Source: Mycolicibacterium sp. GF69 (GTDB lineage: Bacteria; Actinomycetota; Actinomycetes; Mycobacteriales; Mycobacteriaceae). Taken from it: DNA of 64,000 nt. Under the pieces are notes generated by a model, which saw only the letters and a program-made list of their open reading frames with translations, had not been told where the DNA came from and made no database searches. Numbering within the stretch: position 1 is the first letter of the stretch; every line of letters begins with the position of its first letter. The stretch spans positions 39,171-103,170 of the forward strand of contig NZ_QMEW01000017.1 of the NCBI RefSeq assembly GCF_003284965.1, written 5' to 3'. This document shows positions 26,731 to 35,703 of the stretch, in pieces. Made by a program: the position numbers and the translations under genes.

Positions 26731-27999
26731 TCAGCTGATAGGGGTGAACGTGATGTGTAATTCGCTGAGCCCGCGCATGATGAACGTCGGCTCGTAGGTG
26801 AAGTTCCGGCTGTCAGCCGGACCGTGGTGCTCGGCGGAGATCGTGATGTCGCGCATCCGGTCGAGGATCCTGTTCAACGAGATGCGGCCCTCCGCCCGCG
26901 CCAGCGGCGCCCCCGGACAGGAATGCGCACCGCGGATGAACGCGATCTGTTCCCGCACGTTCGGCCGCTGCGGTCGAAATTGGTTCGGATCTTCGAACTT
27001 TCGCGCATCACGGTTGCATGCGCCCGGGAGGAGCATCACCGTCGTACCGGCGGGCACCTCGACTTCGCCGACCTTCGTGGTGGTACGCGCCATCCGGAAG
27101 TGCGATTTGACCGGGCTTTCCATTCGCAGCGTCTCTTCCAGGAACGCGGGGATCTTGCCGCGGTCCTCGCGGAGTTCCTTCTCGAAGCCCGGATCGTCGG
27201 CGATGAACCGAACCGCCGAACTGACCAGCTTCGTGGTCGTTTCGGTGCCGGCCGCGAACAAGAACGTCGAGAGGTTCATGACGTCCTCGATCTCGGGGGT
27301 CGACCCGTCCTCGTGCTTGGCCTGTGCAAGTTCGGTCAGCACATCCTGGCGCGGCGAACGCCGACGATCCTCGATATAGGCGTAGAACTTGTCGTTCAGC
27401 CACTCCAGCGGATTGTGCGATGTCGGCGCCTCCTTGCCCAGTTCCCCCACCGTCTCGAGCGCAAAGGCCGCCTTGAACTCCTCGTGGTCCTCACTTGGCA
27501 CGCCGAGCAGATCGGCTATGACGAGCAGCGAGAACGGTTTCGCGTAGTCGGCCAGGAACTCGCACCGACCCCGCTCGATGAAGGTGTCGAGCTGCTGATC
27601 GGCCAGCCGCCACATGAACTCCTCGTTCTCCTTGAGGCGTTTGGGCGTGATCAGCTTGTTCATCAGACCGCGGGTGCGGGTGTGCAGGGGTGGGTCCTGA
27701 GAAGTGATGTGTTCGGCCATCGGTACCGCCGCGCGATGTTCTTCGATCAGATCGGTCACGTCGTCGCGGCCATCCGGCCCGAACGGCATACCCGAGAACG
27801 GGCCGGCCACCGACACACAGGACGAGAAGGCGGGGTCCTTGTAGACCGCGAGCGCTTCCTCGTATCCGGTGACAACCAGTACTCCGAAGGGCGTCGCCTG
27901 CGTCACGGGGCATTTCGACCGCAGGAAATCGAAGTAGGGGTACGGGTCGGGAACAAGCTTCTCGTCGGTGAAGAAATCGACAGCCTCGAAATCGGTCAC
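26731..27999 (-). CDS. Cytochrome P450
   Basis: 422-aa P450, not closely similar to the 398-aa pair. I-helix AAGTETTT at 249-256, ExxR at 289-292, heme loop FIRGAHSCPG with axial Cys361; the residue after the loop Phe is Ile-Arg instead of Gly-x. The N terminus DFFTDEKLVPDPYPYFDFLR is canonical. I place the start at the GTG at 27999, overlapping the SDR stop by 4 bp; the open frame extends further upstream but into the SDR gene. Part of the tightly packed catabolic operon. Confidence 0.92.
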   Translation of the reverse strand: MTDFEAVDFFTDEKLVPDPYPYFDFLRSKCPVTQATPFGVLVVTGYEEALAVYKDPAFSSCVSVAGPFSGMPFGPDGRDDVTDLIEEHRAAVPMAEHITSQDPPLHTRTRGLMNKLITPKRLKENEEFMWRLADQQLDTFIERGRCEFLADYAKPFSLLVIADLLGVPSEDHEEFKAAFALETVGELGKEAPTSHNPLEWLNDKFYAYIEDRRRSPRQDVLTELAQAKHEDGSTPEIEDVMNLSTFLFAAGTETTTKLVSSAVRFIADDPGFEKELREDRGKIPAFLEETLRMESPVKSHFRMARTTTKVGEVEVPAGTTVMLLPGACNRDARKFEDPNQFRPQRPNVREQIAFIRGAHSCPGAPLARAEGRISLNRILDRMRDITISAEHHGPADSRNFTYEPTFIMRGLSELHITFTPIS

Positions 28000-28907
28000 A
28001 AGACACTCCTGGTTGCTTCGGTCACATAGGCATCGTCGACGTTCATGATCTGGTCGAGGTTCTCGGCGATGTCTTCGGCTGTCAGGGACTGCTTCCAGAT
28101 GCCCTGGGTGCGGACCACCGCGAGGCGAGAGACACCGCCCATTCCCGTCAGCAGCACCTCGCCGTTCAAAGAGCATGACTGGTGGGCGAGGAAAGCCGCT
28201 GCGGGAGCGCATAGTTCAGGAGGCATGCCGGCGTTGATTTCGGCCATCGTGTCCTCTGACATGCCGTACAGCTGCGCCAGTTGCTGCCCCTGTGATGCGG
28301 ACATGCGGGTGTAGGCCCGCGGCGCAATCGCGTTCACTCGGATACCGTGCGTCGCGCCCTCTGTGGCGAGGGTGCGGGTGAGCCCCCAGACCGCTCCCTT
28401 GGCCGCACCGTAGCTCGTGAGTTCCGGGATGCCGCCGAGCATGGCCTCGGAGACGGTATTGACTATCCGGCCCTGACCGGCTTCGACGAGATGAGGCCAT
28501 GCCGCCCGCGAGACGAAAAGCGTTCCGAAATAGTGAACGTCGAGCATTCCGCGGATCTGGTCCGTCGACAGCGTCTCGAAAAGTCCCGGGTCGTGTACGC
28601 CGGCATTGTTGATCACCGCGTCGATCCGCCCGAACGCCTCGACTGCGGTGTCGATGACCGACTGCGCCCCCACCTCGTCGGCGACCGAGGCGCTGCACGC
28701 CACCGCTCGGCCACCGGCCTGCGTGATCTCCCCGACCACCGCGTCGGCCGGCCGCGTTGCGCAAGGACTTCCGTCGATGCCGGCTCCGTTGTCGGCGACC
28801 AAGACGCGCGCCCCCTTGGCGGCAAGCAGCAGCGCATGGCCGCGGCCGATTCCCCGCCCGCCGCCGGTGACGACCACCACCTTGTCGTCGAAACGCAGAT
28901 CGGTCAT
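27996..28907 (-). CDS. SDR-family dehydrogenase
   Basis: 303-aa short-chain dehydrogenase: TGGGRGIG at 14-21, NNAG at 100-103, Ser153, Tyr166 and Lys170 (YGAAK). The C terminus extends about 50 residues beyond a classical SDR, as in the dehydrogenase domains of 17-beta-HSD4/MFE-2-type proteins; the SDR at 37482 shares this shape. ATGA overlaps with both neighbours (P450s) show translational coupling, suggesting it oxidises the alcohol made by one of them. Substrate unknown. Confidence 0.9.
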   Translation of the reverse strand: MTDLRFDDKVVVVTGGGRGIGRGHALLLAAKGARVLVADNGAGIDGSPCATRPADAVVGEITQAGGRAVACSASVADEVGAQSVIDTAVEAFGRIDAVINNAGVHDPGLFETLSTDQIRGMLDVHYFGTLFVSRAAWPHLVEAGQGRIVNTVSEAMLGGIPELTSYGAAKGAVWGLTRTLATEGATHGIRVNAIAPRAYTRMSASQGQQLAQLYGMSEDTMAEINAGMPPELCAPAAAFLAHQSCSLNGEVLLTGMGGVSRLAVVRTQGIWKQSLTAEDIAENLDQIMNVDDAYVTEATRSVL

Positions 28908-30127
28908 GGGCTTGCCAGTGTGTCGAAGAGGATGGGCAGCGCCGTCGGGGAACGGAACGCCTGCCCACGGATGTATGCTTCCTCGGCCGCGGGGTCCAGC
29001 CGCAGGTTGGGCAGGCGGTCCAGCAGGAGGTTGAGCGCCACTCGCATCTCCAGTCGCGCCAGATGCATGCCCAGGCAGACGTGCACACCGTGCCCCCAGC
29101 CGATGTTCGCCTTGGCTTCGCGGAAGATGTCGAACTGATCGGGCTGTGGAAACCGTTCCTCCTGGCGGTTGGCCGCACCCAACACCGGCATCACCGATGA
29201 CCCCTCGGGGATGTGCACTCCGCCCAGTTCGGTGTCGCAGGTGGCAACCCGGGTGATCATGATCAGCGGCGGTTCCCAGCGCACCGCTTCCTCGATCGCC
29301 TGCGGTATCAGTGTCCGGTCGGCTCGAAGTGCCTCCAGCTGTTCGGGATTGGACAACAAACCGAACAGCAGGTTGCCCAACGACCGGTACGTGGTTTCCA
29401 CACCCGCAGGCAGGAGCAGGCGCAGGAACGAGAAGATCTCCTCATCCGAGAGTTTCTCGCCGTCGATCTCGGCCGCGGCCAACCGACTGATCAGGTCGTC
29501 ACGCGGCTCCTCGCGTCGCTCGGCCAGGATCGGTCTGAAGTAGTCCGCCAACGCCATCGACGCTTCCCGCCCGCGTTCGGGGTTGACCGTAAACGACAGC
29601 AGCGAGATGGACCACTTCTGGAACTGGGCATAGTCGTCCTGCGGCAGCCCCAACAACCCCGCGATGATCAGCGTCGGATACGGGAAGTTGAACTCCTTGA
29701 CCAGGTCGGCACTGCCCCGGTCGGCGAAGCGGTCGATCAGCGCGTTGCCGATCTTGGTGACAAGCGTGTCTTCCCAACGCGCCAAGGCCTTCTGGGAGAA
29801 TGCCTTTGCCACCAGGGCCCGGTGCCTGCCGTGTTCGGGCTCGTCCATACCGAGCATCACATGCTTGCCGAACACGTCGCCGAATGCCGCGATGATGATC
29901 GACGACGAGAACGTCTCGTTGTCCCGCAACATCTGCTGGGCTTCGTCATAGCGATAGACCATGACGATGGGCTTGCCCTCTTGTCCTGGGATGCCGGGAA
30001 TCTCGATCTTCTGAACGGGTTCTTCGCGACGCAACCTGGCCAGTTCCGTGTACGGGTCCCGCACGTCGCCCGACACGAAGTCGTCGAATTCGCCGAAGTC
30101 CTCGAGGTCGTCGAACAGCTGCTGCAT
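28904..30127 (-). CDS. Cytochrome P450 with Trp in the heme loop
   Basis: 407-aa P450. I-helix AGVETT at 241-246, ExxR at 280-283 (EAVR), heme loop WGHGVHVCLG with axial Cys351. The loop begins with Trp344 where nearly all P450s have Phe, an unusual substitution next to the thiolate. The N terminus is acidic (DDLEDFGEFDDF). It is 9 bp downstream of the aldehyde dehydrogenase gene and overlaps the SDR gene by 4 bp. Confidence 0.92.
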   Translation of the reverse strand: MQQLFDDLEDFGEFDDFVSGDVRDPYTELARLRREEPVQKIEIPGIPGQEGKPIVMVYRYDEAQQMLRDNETFSSSIIIAAFGDVFGKHVMLGMDEPEHGRHRALVAKAFSQKALARWEDTLVTKIGNALIDRFADRGSADLVKEFNFPYPTLIIAGLLGLPQDDYAQFQKWSISLLSFTVNPERGREASMALADYFRPILAERREEPRDDLISRLAAAEIDGEKLSDEEIFSFLRLLLPAGVETTYRSLGNLLFGLLSNPEQLEALRADRTLIPQAIEEAVRWEPPLIMITRVATCDTELGGVHIPEGSSVMPVLGAANRQEERFPQPDQFDIFREAKANIGWGHGVHVCLGMHLARLEMRVALNLLLDRLPNLRLDPAAEEAYIRGQAFRSPTALPILFDTLASP

Positions 30128-30136
30128 GGCTTCCCC

Positions 30137-31615
30137 CTACGAAACGGCCGGATAGGCGACGGATTTGATCTCGGTATACTGGTCGAACCCTGCGACACCG
30201 TTCTGGCGTCCGATGCCACTGGCCTTGTATCCGCCGAACGGCGTGTCCGCGCCGTAGCCGGCAGTGCCGTTCAACCCGATGAACCCGGCGCGGAGCCGTC
30301 TGGCCACCGCCAGTGCGCGGTCCAGCGTCCCCGCCATCACGTTGCCCGCCAGCCCGTAGGGGCTGTCGTTGGCGATGCGCACCGCGTCCTCTTCGTCGTC
30401 GAACGGAATCACCGCAAGCACGGGCCCGAAGATCTCTTCCTGCGCGATGGTCATCTTGTTGTCGACGTTTGTGAAAAGCGTTGGCTTGACGAAGAAACCC
30501 TTGTCCATGCCCTCTGGTGCCTCGGCTCCCCCGACGAGCAAGGTCGCGCCTTCGTCGACGCCCTTGTGGATGTATCCGCGGATACGGCTGCGCTGCTTGT
30601 CCGAGATCACCGGGCCGCACAGCGTGCCGGGATCCTGCGGGTCGCCGGCCGCAACCCCCTCGTAGATGCCCTTGAGGATCTCCACACCCTCCTCATAGCG
30701 GGACCGGGGCAGCAGCAGTCGGGTGGGGTTGGCGCAACCCTGGCCTGCGTGCATGCACGGCGCGATGCCCATCATGCAGCCGACCGCGAAGTCCGCATCC
30801 TCCAGCACGATGGTCGCCGACTTGCCGCCGAGCTCGAGGAACAGGCGCTTCATCGTCGCGGCACCCTTTTCCATGATCCGCTGCCCGACCACGGTGGATC
30901 CGGTGAACGAGATCAGGTCGACCTTCGGCGACAACGTGAGTTCTTCGCCGACGAAGTGGTCCGACGCGGTGACGACGTTCACGACACCCGGTGGGATGTC
31001 GGTGTTTTCCGCGATCAGCCGGCCCAACCGGGTGGCGTTGTACGGGGTGTTCGGTGCCGGCTTGAGCACGACGGTGTTGCCGGTACCCAGGGCCTGACCG
31101 ATCTTTTGGATGGTGACCTCGAACGGGAAGTTCCACGGCACGATCGCCCCGACCACGCCGACGGGTTCGCGCCAGACTATGCGGGTGGTGTTGACCCCGG
31201 TGACCGATACGAGCGCGTCGCCCAGCGAAGTCTCCCAAGGGTATTCGTCGATCAGCCGGGCCGGGTATCTCAAGGCGTCGGACAACGGCGCATCCAGCTG
31301 AGGGCCGTGTGTGATGGCCCGCGGGCAGCCGACCTCGAGGATGAGTTCCTCACGGAGCTCTTCCTGCTCGGACTCCAGCGCCTCCTGCAGCTGCAGCAGA
31401 CAGCGTTGGCGGAACGCATGGTTGGTCGCCCAGTCGGTGTCGTCGAAGGCGCGACGCGCGGCGTCGATGGCCCGGTGCATATCGGCCTTCGAGGCGTCGG
31501 CTACCTCGCCGAGTACCTCTTCGGTCGCCGGGTTGATATTGGTGAATGTGCCGGCCTCGCCATCGACGAGCTTGCCGTCGATCATCATCTTCGATTCGAA
31601 GCGAACGTCAGCCAT
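30137..31615 (-). CDS. NAD(P)-dependent aldehyde dehydrogenase
   Basis: 492-aa ALDH-superfamily enzyme, oxidising an aldehyde to its acid. Visible: PWNFPF at 160-165, FTGS at 237-240, general base Glu261 in LELGGKSA and nucleophile Cys294 in GQGCANPTRL. The normal length indicates a complete tetramer-type ALDH. It overlaps the upstream SDR gene by 8 bp and precedes the Trp-loop P450 by 9 bp. Between P450s and SDRs, it probably completes the alcohol-aldehyde-acid oxidation of a hydroxylated side chain. Confidence 0.94.
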   Translation of the reverse strand: MADVRFESKMMIDGKLVDGEAGTFTNINPATEEVLGEVADASKADMHRAIDAARRAFDDTDWATNHAFRQRCLLQLQEALESEQEELREELILEVGCPRAITHGPQLDAPLSDALRYPARLIDEYPWETSLGDALVSVTGVNTTRIVWREPVGVVGAIVPWNFPFEVTIQKIGQALGTGNTVVLKPAPNTPYNATRLGRLIAENTDIPPGVVNVVTASDHFVGEELTLSPKVDLISFTGSTVVGQRIMEKGAATMKRLFLELGGKSATIVLEDADFAVGCMMGIAPCMHAGQGCANPTRLLLPRSRYEEGVEILKGIYEGVAAGDPQDPGTLCGPVISDKQRSRIRGYIHKGVDEGATLLVGGAEAPEGMDKGFFVKPTLFTNVDNKMTIAQEEIFGPVLAVIPFDDEEDAVRIANDSPYGLAGNVMAGTLDRALAVARRLRAGFIGLNGTAGYGADTPFGGYKASGIGRQNGVAGFDQYTEIKSVAYPAVS

Positions 31616-32495
31616 GGTCTCTGCTTCCTCGTAGCGCGCCGAACCGCGGGATGCCCATCATCAGCCGGATCATCTGGTGTAAGCCGGCGGAGGGAAATAC
31701 CCGATTGGCAATCAACAACATTCGGGCGTCAGGACCCACCGGCCGCTTGACGAACGGCTTCGAGCTGTCCAACGCCTTTGTCAAGCCCGCGGCGAACTTC
31801 TCGGGCGACCTAGCGGCCATGCGCATCGCGGCCCGGCCACGCTTGTCCATCGTCCGGTGGTGCGGCGCGTAGGGACCATCCAGATCGCGGCAGTCGGTGG
31901 TTCCGCCATCGGTGATGATCTCGGTGCCGTAGGTACCGGTCACCAGGATGGTCACTCCGATGCCGAACGGCGCAACCTCGGCGGCCATCGACTCACCCCA
32001 CCGCTCCAGCGCCCCCTTGACGGCTGAATACGGAGCGGTCGCGGGCATTCCACGCACACCACCCTGACTGGACACCAGGACGATGCGGCCGCGGCCGGCT
32101 TCGCGCATGGCCGGCAGCAACGCCTTCGTCAGCGCGACGGGACCGAAGATGTTGGTCGCGAACATCTGCTCCCACAGGCTGACCGGAGTTTCCTCAACCA
32201 TGCCCGCTGCGGAGATGCCGGCGTTGTGTACCAGCGCGTAGGGGGCGCCGACGGCCTCCTCGATTGACTTCGCGGCCGTCTCGATGGACGCGGCGTCGGT
32301 GAGGTCGAGGGTGACGCCGATCAGGTTCGGGTCGTCCGCCGCCGCGCCCGTGCCCGCACGCAGCCGCTGCATGCCGGTCTCGACGGAGCGCATGGCAGCC
32401 ACGACGCGCCAGCCCTGCCGGTACAGCTGGGTCGCTGATGCCAACCCCAGCCCTCGGGAGGCACCGGTGATGACGATGCTGCGCGGTTCAGTCAA
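31608..32495 (-). CDS. SDR-family oxidoreductase
   Basis: 295-aa classical/retinol-dehydrogenase-like SDR: TGASRGLG at 10-17, HNAG at 90-93, Ser143, Tyr156 and Lys160 (YSAVK). The start is a TTG at 32495, 7 bp after the AveC-like stop; I see no in-frame ATG before the TGASRGLG loop that would keep the first strand. The C terminus has a short basic/hydrophobic tail (IRLMMGIPRFGALRG) suggesting membrane association. Central gene of the operon. Confidence 0.88.
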   Translation of the reverse strand: MTEPRSIVITGASRGLGLASATQLYRQGWRVVAAMRSVETGMQRLRAGTGAAADDPNLIGVTLDLTDAASIETAAKSIEEAVGAPYALVHNAGISAAGMVEETPVSLWEQMFATNIFGPVALTKALLPAMREAGRGRIVLVSSQGGVRGMPATAPYSAVKGALERWGESMAAEVAPFGIGVTILVTGTYGTEIITDGGTTDCRDLDGPYAPHHRTMDKRGRAAMRMAARSPEKFAAGLTKALDSSKPFVKRPVGPDARMLLIANRVFPSAGLHQMIRLMMGIPRFGALRGSRDHG

Positions 32496-32502
32496 GCGCT
32501 CA

Positions 32503-33645
32503 TCACCCCTGGGCTTCAGGTGCGCACCGGTCGCTCTTGGACCCCAGTTCCACGTCCGGTCGTCCGTCGGGTTGGCCGCTCATCCAGGTCGACATGATCC
32601 CGACCGAGTACGGGCCTCGTTGGCCGTTCTTTTCGTAGAAGCCCTGCGGGTCATAGATCTTCACTTCCGGATACGGCCACGGGCATGCCACCGACGTGGA
32701 GATCTTGGTCGCCTTCACGATCGCGAACAGCCCGCCATAACAGAAATAGGCGACGTTGATGATCACGAACATCACGACGAAGGTGCCCAATCTGGGCTTC
32801 GAGGCGAAGATCCGCGCCCGCTGAGCAAGCTTTTCCGCGACGGACTTACCCGTGTCGTCCCGGTAGAGCAGCACACCGGCGGGGATCATCACGAACGTCA
32901 CCGCCACCACTTCCCAGATGAGCGGGAATTGATGGGGCTGTCCGGTGAACACCGACGCCCAAGGCGGCACCTGCGAATAGATGTACATACCCGTGCGCAC
33001 CAGGGTGATCTCCAGCGCCGCGTCCACGACCACCCCGATCGGGAAGATGATGGCCGCCAGGCTGATCAGCGGGTGACGCCACACGAACGAGTCAACGGGC
33101 CTGCGCGCCTGCAACTTCCGCAGAATCCAGATGGCCGGAAAGTAGGGTCCGAGGTAGAACATCACGTAACCGAGCACCACGTACGGCTCCACCGTCGGTG
33201 ATAGCGACACCAGGGGCCAGTCTTCGGGCAGGTGTGCCAGTTCCGGGTTGTACACCGCGAACGGCGACCAGTTCATGATCGGGTCCTGCCACACGATCAA
33301 TGAAGTGACCAGCGCCATCAGCAACGTCGGGTTGTGTGGGTTGCGCCGCCAGTGCACCACCCACAACGTGATGATGACGGCCATCGTGATGACGGTGAAG
33401 GTCTCGAGGATCACCACCCAGGTGGACGTGCTCCACCCGAACAGCACCTCGACGGGCCGCGGCGTGCCCTCGACGTCCGGGTTGGCGATCCGCGGCGACC
33501 CCGGGCCCTTGCGGGTGTTGACGGCGAAGAACACCGCGACGGCAAGGAGTGCCGCGACCGAAATCGACGGCCCGAGCCAGGAGCGTTTCGTCGATGCAGC
33601 GGCGCCCGGGGGTGGTGCCTCGGTCTTCGGCGTTTCAGTGGTCAC
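32503..33645 (-). CDS. AveC-like membrane protein (putative spirocyclase family)
   Basis: 380-aa membrane protein with about 7-8 transmembrane helices. Shares with the protein at 24102-24890 the membrane topology and polar/aromatic loop pattern (VWQDPIMNWSPFAVYNPELA versus SWIEAPYDWAVYAQFP). The soluble N-terminal ~30 residues are Pro/Thr-rich. Resembles actinobacterial AveC-family annotations. GTG start, 3 bp after the stop of the binding-fold protein; it precedes the SDR/ALDH/P450 genes, so a role on a membrane-soluble intermediate is inferred. Confidence 0.55.
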   Translation of the reverse strand: MTTETPKTEAPPPGAAASTKRSWLGPSISVAALLAVAVFFAVNTRKGPGSPRIANPDVEGTPRPVEVLFGWSTSTWVVILETFTVITMAVIITLWVVHWRRNPHNPTLLMALVTSLIVWQDPIMNWSPFAVYNPELAHLPEDWPLVSLSPTVEPYVVLGYVMFYLGPYFPAIWILRKLQARRPVDSFVWRHPLISLAAIIFPIGVVVDAALEITLVRTGMYIYSQVPPWASVFTGQPHQFPLIWEVVAVTFVMIPAGVLLYRDDTGKSVAEKLAQRARIFASKPRLGTFVVMFVIINVAYFCYGGLFAIVKATKISTSVACPWPYPEVKIYDPQGFYEKNGQRGPYSVGIMSTWMSGQPDGRPDVELGSKSDRCAPEAQG

Positions 33646-33648
33646 GGG

Positions 33649-34761
33649 TTACTCCTCACCAAAGCGGTCGACGAGATGAGAGTTGACGCCGTCGGCGTCC
33701 AGGCTTCGGGCCACGAGATATCCGGCGCCCATCCAGGCGCGGCGCGTCCAGTTGCCGAACGACACGCGGGTGCCCGGCGCCCCGGCGGCCGCAGGCATCA
33801 TCTTGACTCGTTCCAGCGCCTCCTTCACACCCCGCGGGCTCAGTGGGTGGGCATCGGTACACGCGCGGAGCAGGGCCGTGGCGACGTCGCAGTTCACGAC
33901 GGGCACACAGTATTCCGGGCGACGACCGAACTTCTCCCGGTACTTGTCGAGGAACCGCTGACCCACGGGATTGCCCTCGTCGTACTGGTCCACACCCGTC
34001 CACCCCATGAACGCGTTCCACATGATCGGATTGATCCACGCGTTCTGGAACGCGGTGCTGGTGAACCGGGGCGGATCCCAGCCGAGCTCCTCGAGGGCCG
34101 GGTTGACGAAGACGATGCCGAAGCCGAAGCCGGCGTGCACGACGGCCTGGGCCTTTGCTTCGTACAGCGTGCGCACGGCCTCGGATACGTCCTGAGCCGT
34201 CTGCGCGATGGCCGCTTCGGCGACGATGCGGATTCCCTTGCGTCGAGCGGCGTTTCGGAAATTCTTCACATATGTCTCGCCGACCAGCGACTGCTCCATG
34301 AGGATGCCCACTTCGGAATGGCCGCCCTTGGCCAACAGATCCGCCCAGAAGATCGGCTCATCGGTCAGCGAACCCTGCGGGAAGGAGAACGTCCACTCCC
34401 CCAGCCAAGCGTCGCTGCCGGTGACGCTGAGCGCAGGCACCCGGAATCGCTCCTCGATCGCCTCGCGGGTCGGTACGCAATTGTCGGTGATATGCGGGCC
34501 GAACACCGCGAGGCACCCCTCGTCGACGAGCTCGCCGTATGCATCGATCACTGCCTTGACCGAACCCTTGGGCAGTCCCTCGACCTCTTTATAGATGATC
34601 TGGATGGGGCGGTCGATCACTCCGTTCTCCACCGCTTCGGCGAAGATCAGCTCGAAGGGGTTGGACAGGTCCTCCTTCATCTCCTGCGGGTACAGGTCGG
34701 GCAGCTTGAAGTCCATGAGGTACCCGAACTTGATCGGCTCTGCGGTGCTCTCGTAGGACAT
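33649..34761 (-). CDS. Type-1 periplasmic-binding-fold protein without signal peptide (paralogue 1)
   Basis: 370-aa protein similar to branched-chain amino-acid/amide substrate-binding proteins (Leu/Ile/Val-type, LivK-like). Bilobal pattern: IKFGYLMDF start, AVFGPHITDN, VPALSVTGSD, GGHSEVGILMEQSLVG, FTSTAFQNAWINP. It has no signal peptide or lipobox and no permease or ATPase genes nearby, so it is predicted cytosolic and is unlikely to be an ordinary importer subunit. A close paralogue with the same first residues is at 38434-39543. ATG start with an operator copy 21 bp upstream. First gene of the long catabolic operon. Confidence 0.8.
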   Translation of the reverse strand: MSYESTAEPIKFGYLMDFKLPDLYPQEMKEDLSNPFELIFAEAVENGVIDRPIQIIYKEVEGLPKGSVKAVIDAYGELVDEGCLAVFGPHITDNCVPTREAIEERFRVPALSVTGSDAWLGEWTFSFPQGSLTDEPIFWADLLAKGGHSEVGILMEQSLVGETYVKNFRNAARRKGIRIVAEAAIAQTAQDVSEAVRTLYEAKAQAVVHAGFGFGIVFVNPALEELGWDPPRFTSTAFQNAWINPIMWNAFMGWTGVDQYDEGNPVGQRFLDKYREKFGRRPEYCVPVVNCDVATALLRACTDAHPLSPRGVKEALERVKMMPAAAGAPGTRVSFGNWTRRAWMGAGYLVARSLDADGVNSHLVDRFGEE

Positions 34762-34782
34762 CCAACCTCCGTCATCCGTAGA

Positions 34783-34800
34783 AACCTAACATTTGTTCTG
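34783..34800 (+). promoter_or_regulatory. Operator copy A of RACCnAAnRTYTGTTCYG
   Basis: AACCTAACATTTGTTCTG, 21 bp upstream of the start at 34761 (minus). The core AACATTTGTT is itself an inverted repeat. Should control the eight-gene operon 34761-25776. Confidence 0.7.
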
Positions 34801-34825
34801 ACACTAGCGAGGGTGCCGGGCAGGG

Positions 34826-35632
34826 TCAATCATCTGGCGACCGGTCGGGCAGGTAGGCGTCGATCATCTCGATCAGACCGCGGGTGACGGTGGAGTCGTC
34901 GGTGAGCGGGCCTGCGATCGCGGCCCGTGCCGCGTCCCGCGGCGTCAATCCCTCCGTGATCAGCCGGCCCGCCGCGATCAGCACCCGCGTCGAGGCGACT
35001 TCGCGAAGCCCGCCCGTCTCCAACCGCCGGATCGCCTGGCCGAGCCGCACGAGCTCGGCGGCGCGCTCGTGATCGACGGCCGCCTCATTGGCGACGATCT
35101 TCTCCTCGACATCGGATGTGGGAAAACCGAATTCGATCGCAACCATCCGTTGGCGCGTCGAGTCCTTGAGATCCTTCAGAACGCTCTGATAGCCCGGGTT
35201 GTACGAGACGACCAGGCAGAACCCTGGTGCCGCATCCAGCGTGACACCCAGTCGTTCGATCGGCAGCTGCCGCCGGTGGTCGGCCAGCGGGTGCAGCACG
35301 ACCGTCGTGTCCTGCCGCGCCTCGACGACCTCGTCGAGATAACAGATCGCACCGTCGCGGACCGCCCGGGTCAGTGGCCCGTCGACCCACTCGGTGTCGC
35401 CGCCACGCAAGAGGAACCGGCCGACGAGATCGGCGGTGGTCAGGTCATCGTGGCAGGACACGGTGACCAGCGGCCGGTCCAGATCGTGCGCCATCGCCTC
35501 GACAAACCGTGTCTTGCCGCAGCCGGTCGGACCCTTTAGAGCAATCGAGAGGCCTTGGTTGTAGGCCGCCTTGAACACCTGCTCCTCGTTTGCGACGGGC
35601 ACGTAGTACGGGCGCGGCGGCTTCACCTGCAT
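34826..35632 (-). CDS. MoxR-type AAA+ ATPase (CbbQ/NirQ/NorQ family)
   Basis: 268-aa AAA+ ATPase of the MoxR class. Walker A GPTGCGKT at 34-41, Walker B ICYLDEV (about 96-102), sensor-1 VVSYNPGYQ and an arginine-finger region STRQRM. Family members (CbbQ, NorQ) remodel or activate a metalloenzyme together with a VWA partner. Here the VWA gene is immediately upstream (35704-37410), separated by 71 bp that contain their own operator copy. No Rubisco or nitric-oxide reductase gene is in the window, so the client is probably one of the local oxidative enzymes or transport proteins. Confidence 0.87.
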   Translation of the reverse strand: MQVKPPRPYYVPVANEEQVFKAAYNQGLSIALKGPTGCGKTRFVEAMAHDLDRPLVTVSCHDDLTTADLVGRFLLRGGDTEWVDGPLTRAVRDGAICYLDEVVEARQDTTVVLHPLADHRRQLPIERLGVTLDAAPGFCLVVSYNPGYQSVLKDLKDSTRQRMVAIEFGFPTSDVEEKIVANEAAVDHERAAELVRLGQAIRRLETGGLREVASTRVLIAAGRLITEGLTPRDAARAAIAGPLTDDSTVTRGLIEMIDAYLPDRSPDD

Positions 35633-35672
35633 GGCTTCCCTTCGCTCGTCCTCGGTGTTACGAACCCTAGCT

Positions 35673-35690
35673 CGGAACAGATGTTTGGTT
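35673..35690 (-). promoter_or_regulatory. Operator copy B
   Basis: On the minus strand AACCAAACATCTGTTCCG, 40 bp upstream of the MoxR-type ATPase ATG. It matches the locus consensus at every defined position and contains the inverted repeat AACA-TC-TGTT. Confidence 0.75.
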
Positions 35691-35703
35691 CAACCCCGCG
35701 GGC

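Noticed and set aside
29213..31750. Long plus-strand open frame of 845 codons across the P450/ALDH genes.
   Set aside because: Antisense shadow of the P450 and ALDH genes on the minus strand, which carry all family motifs.
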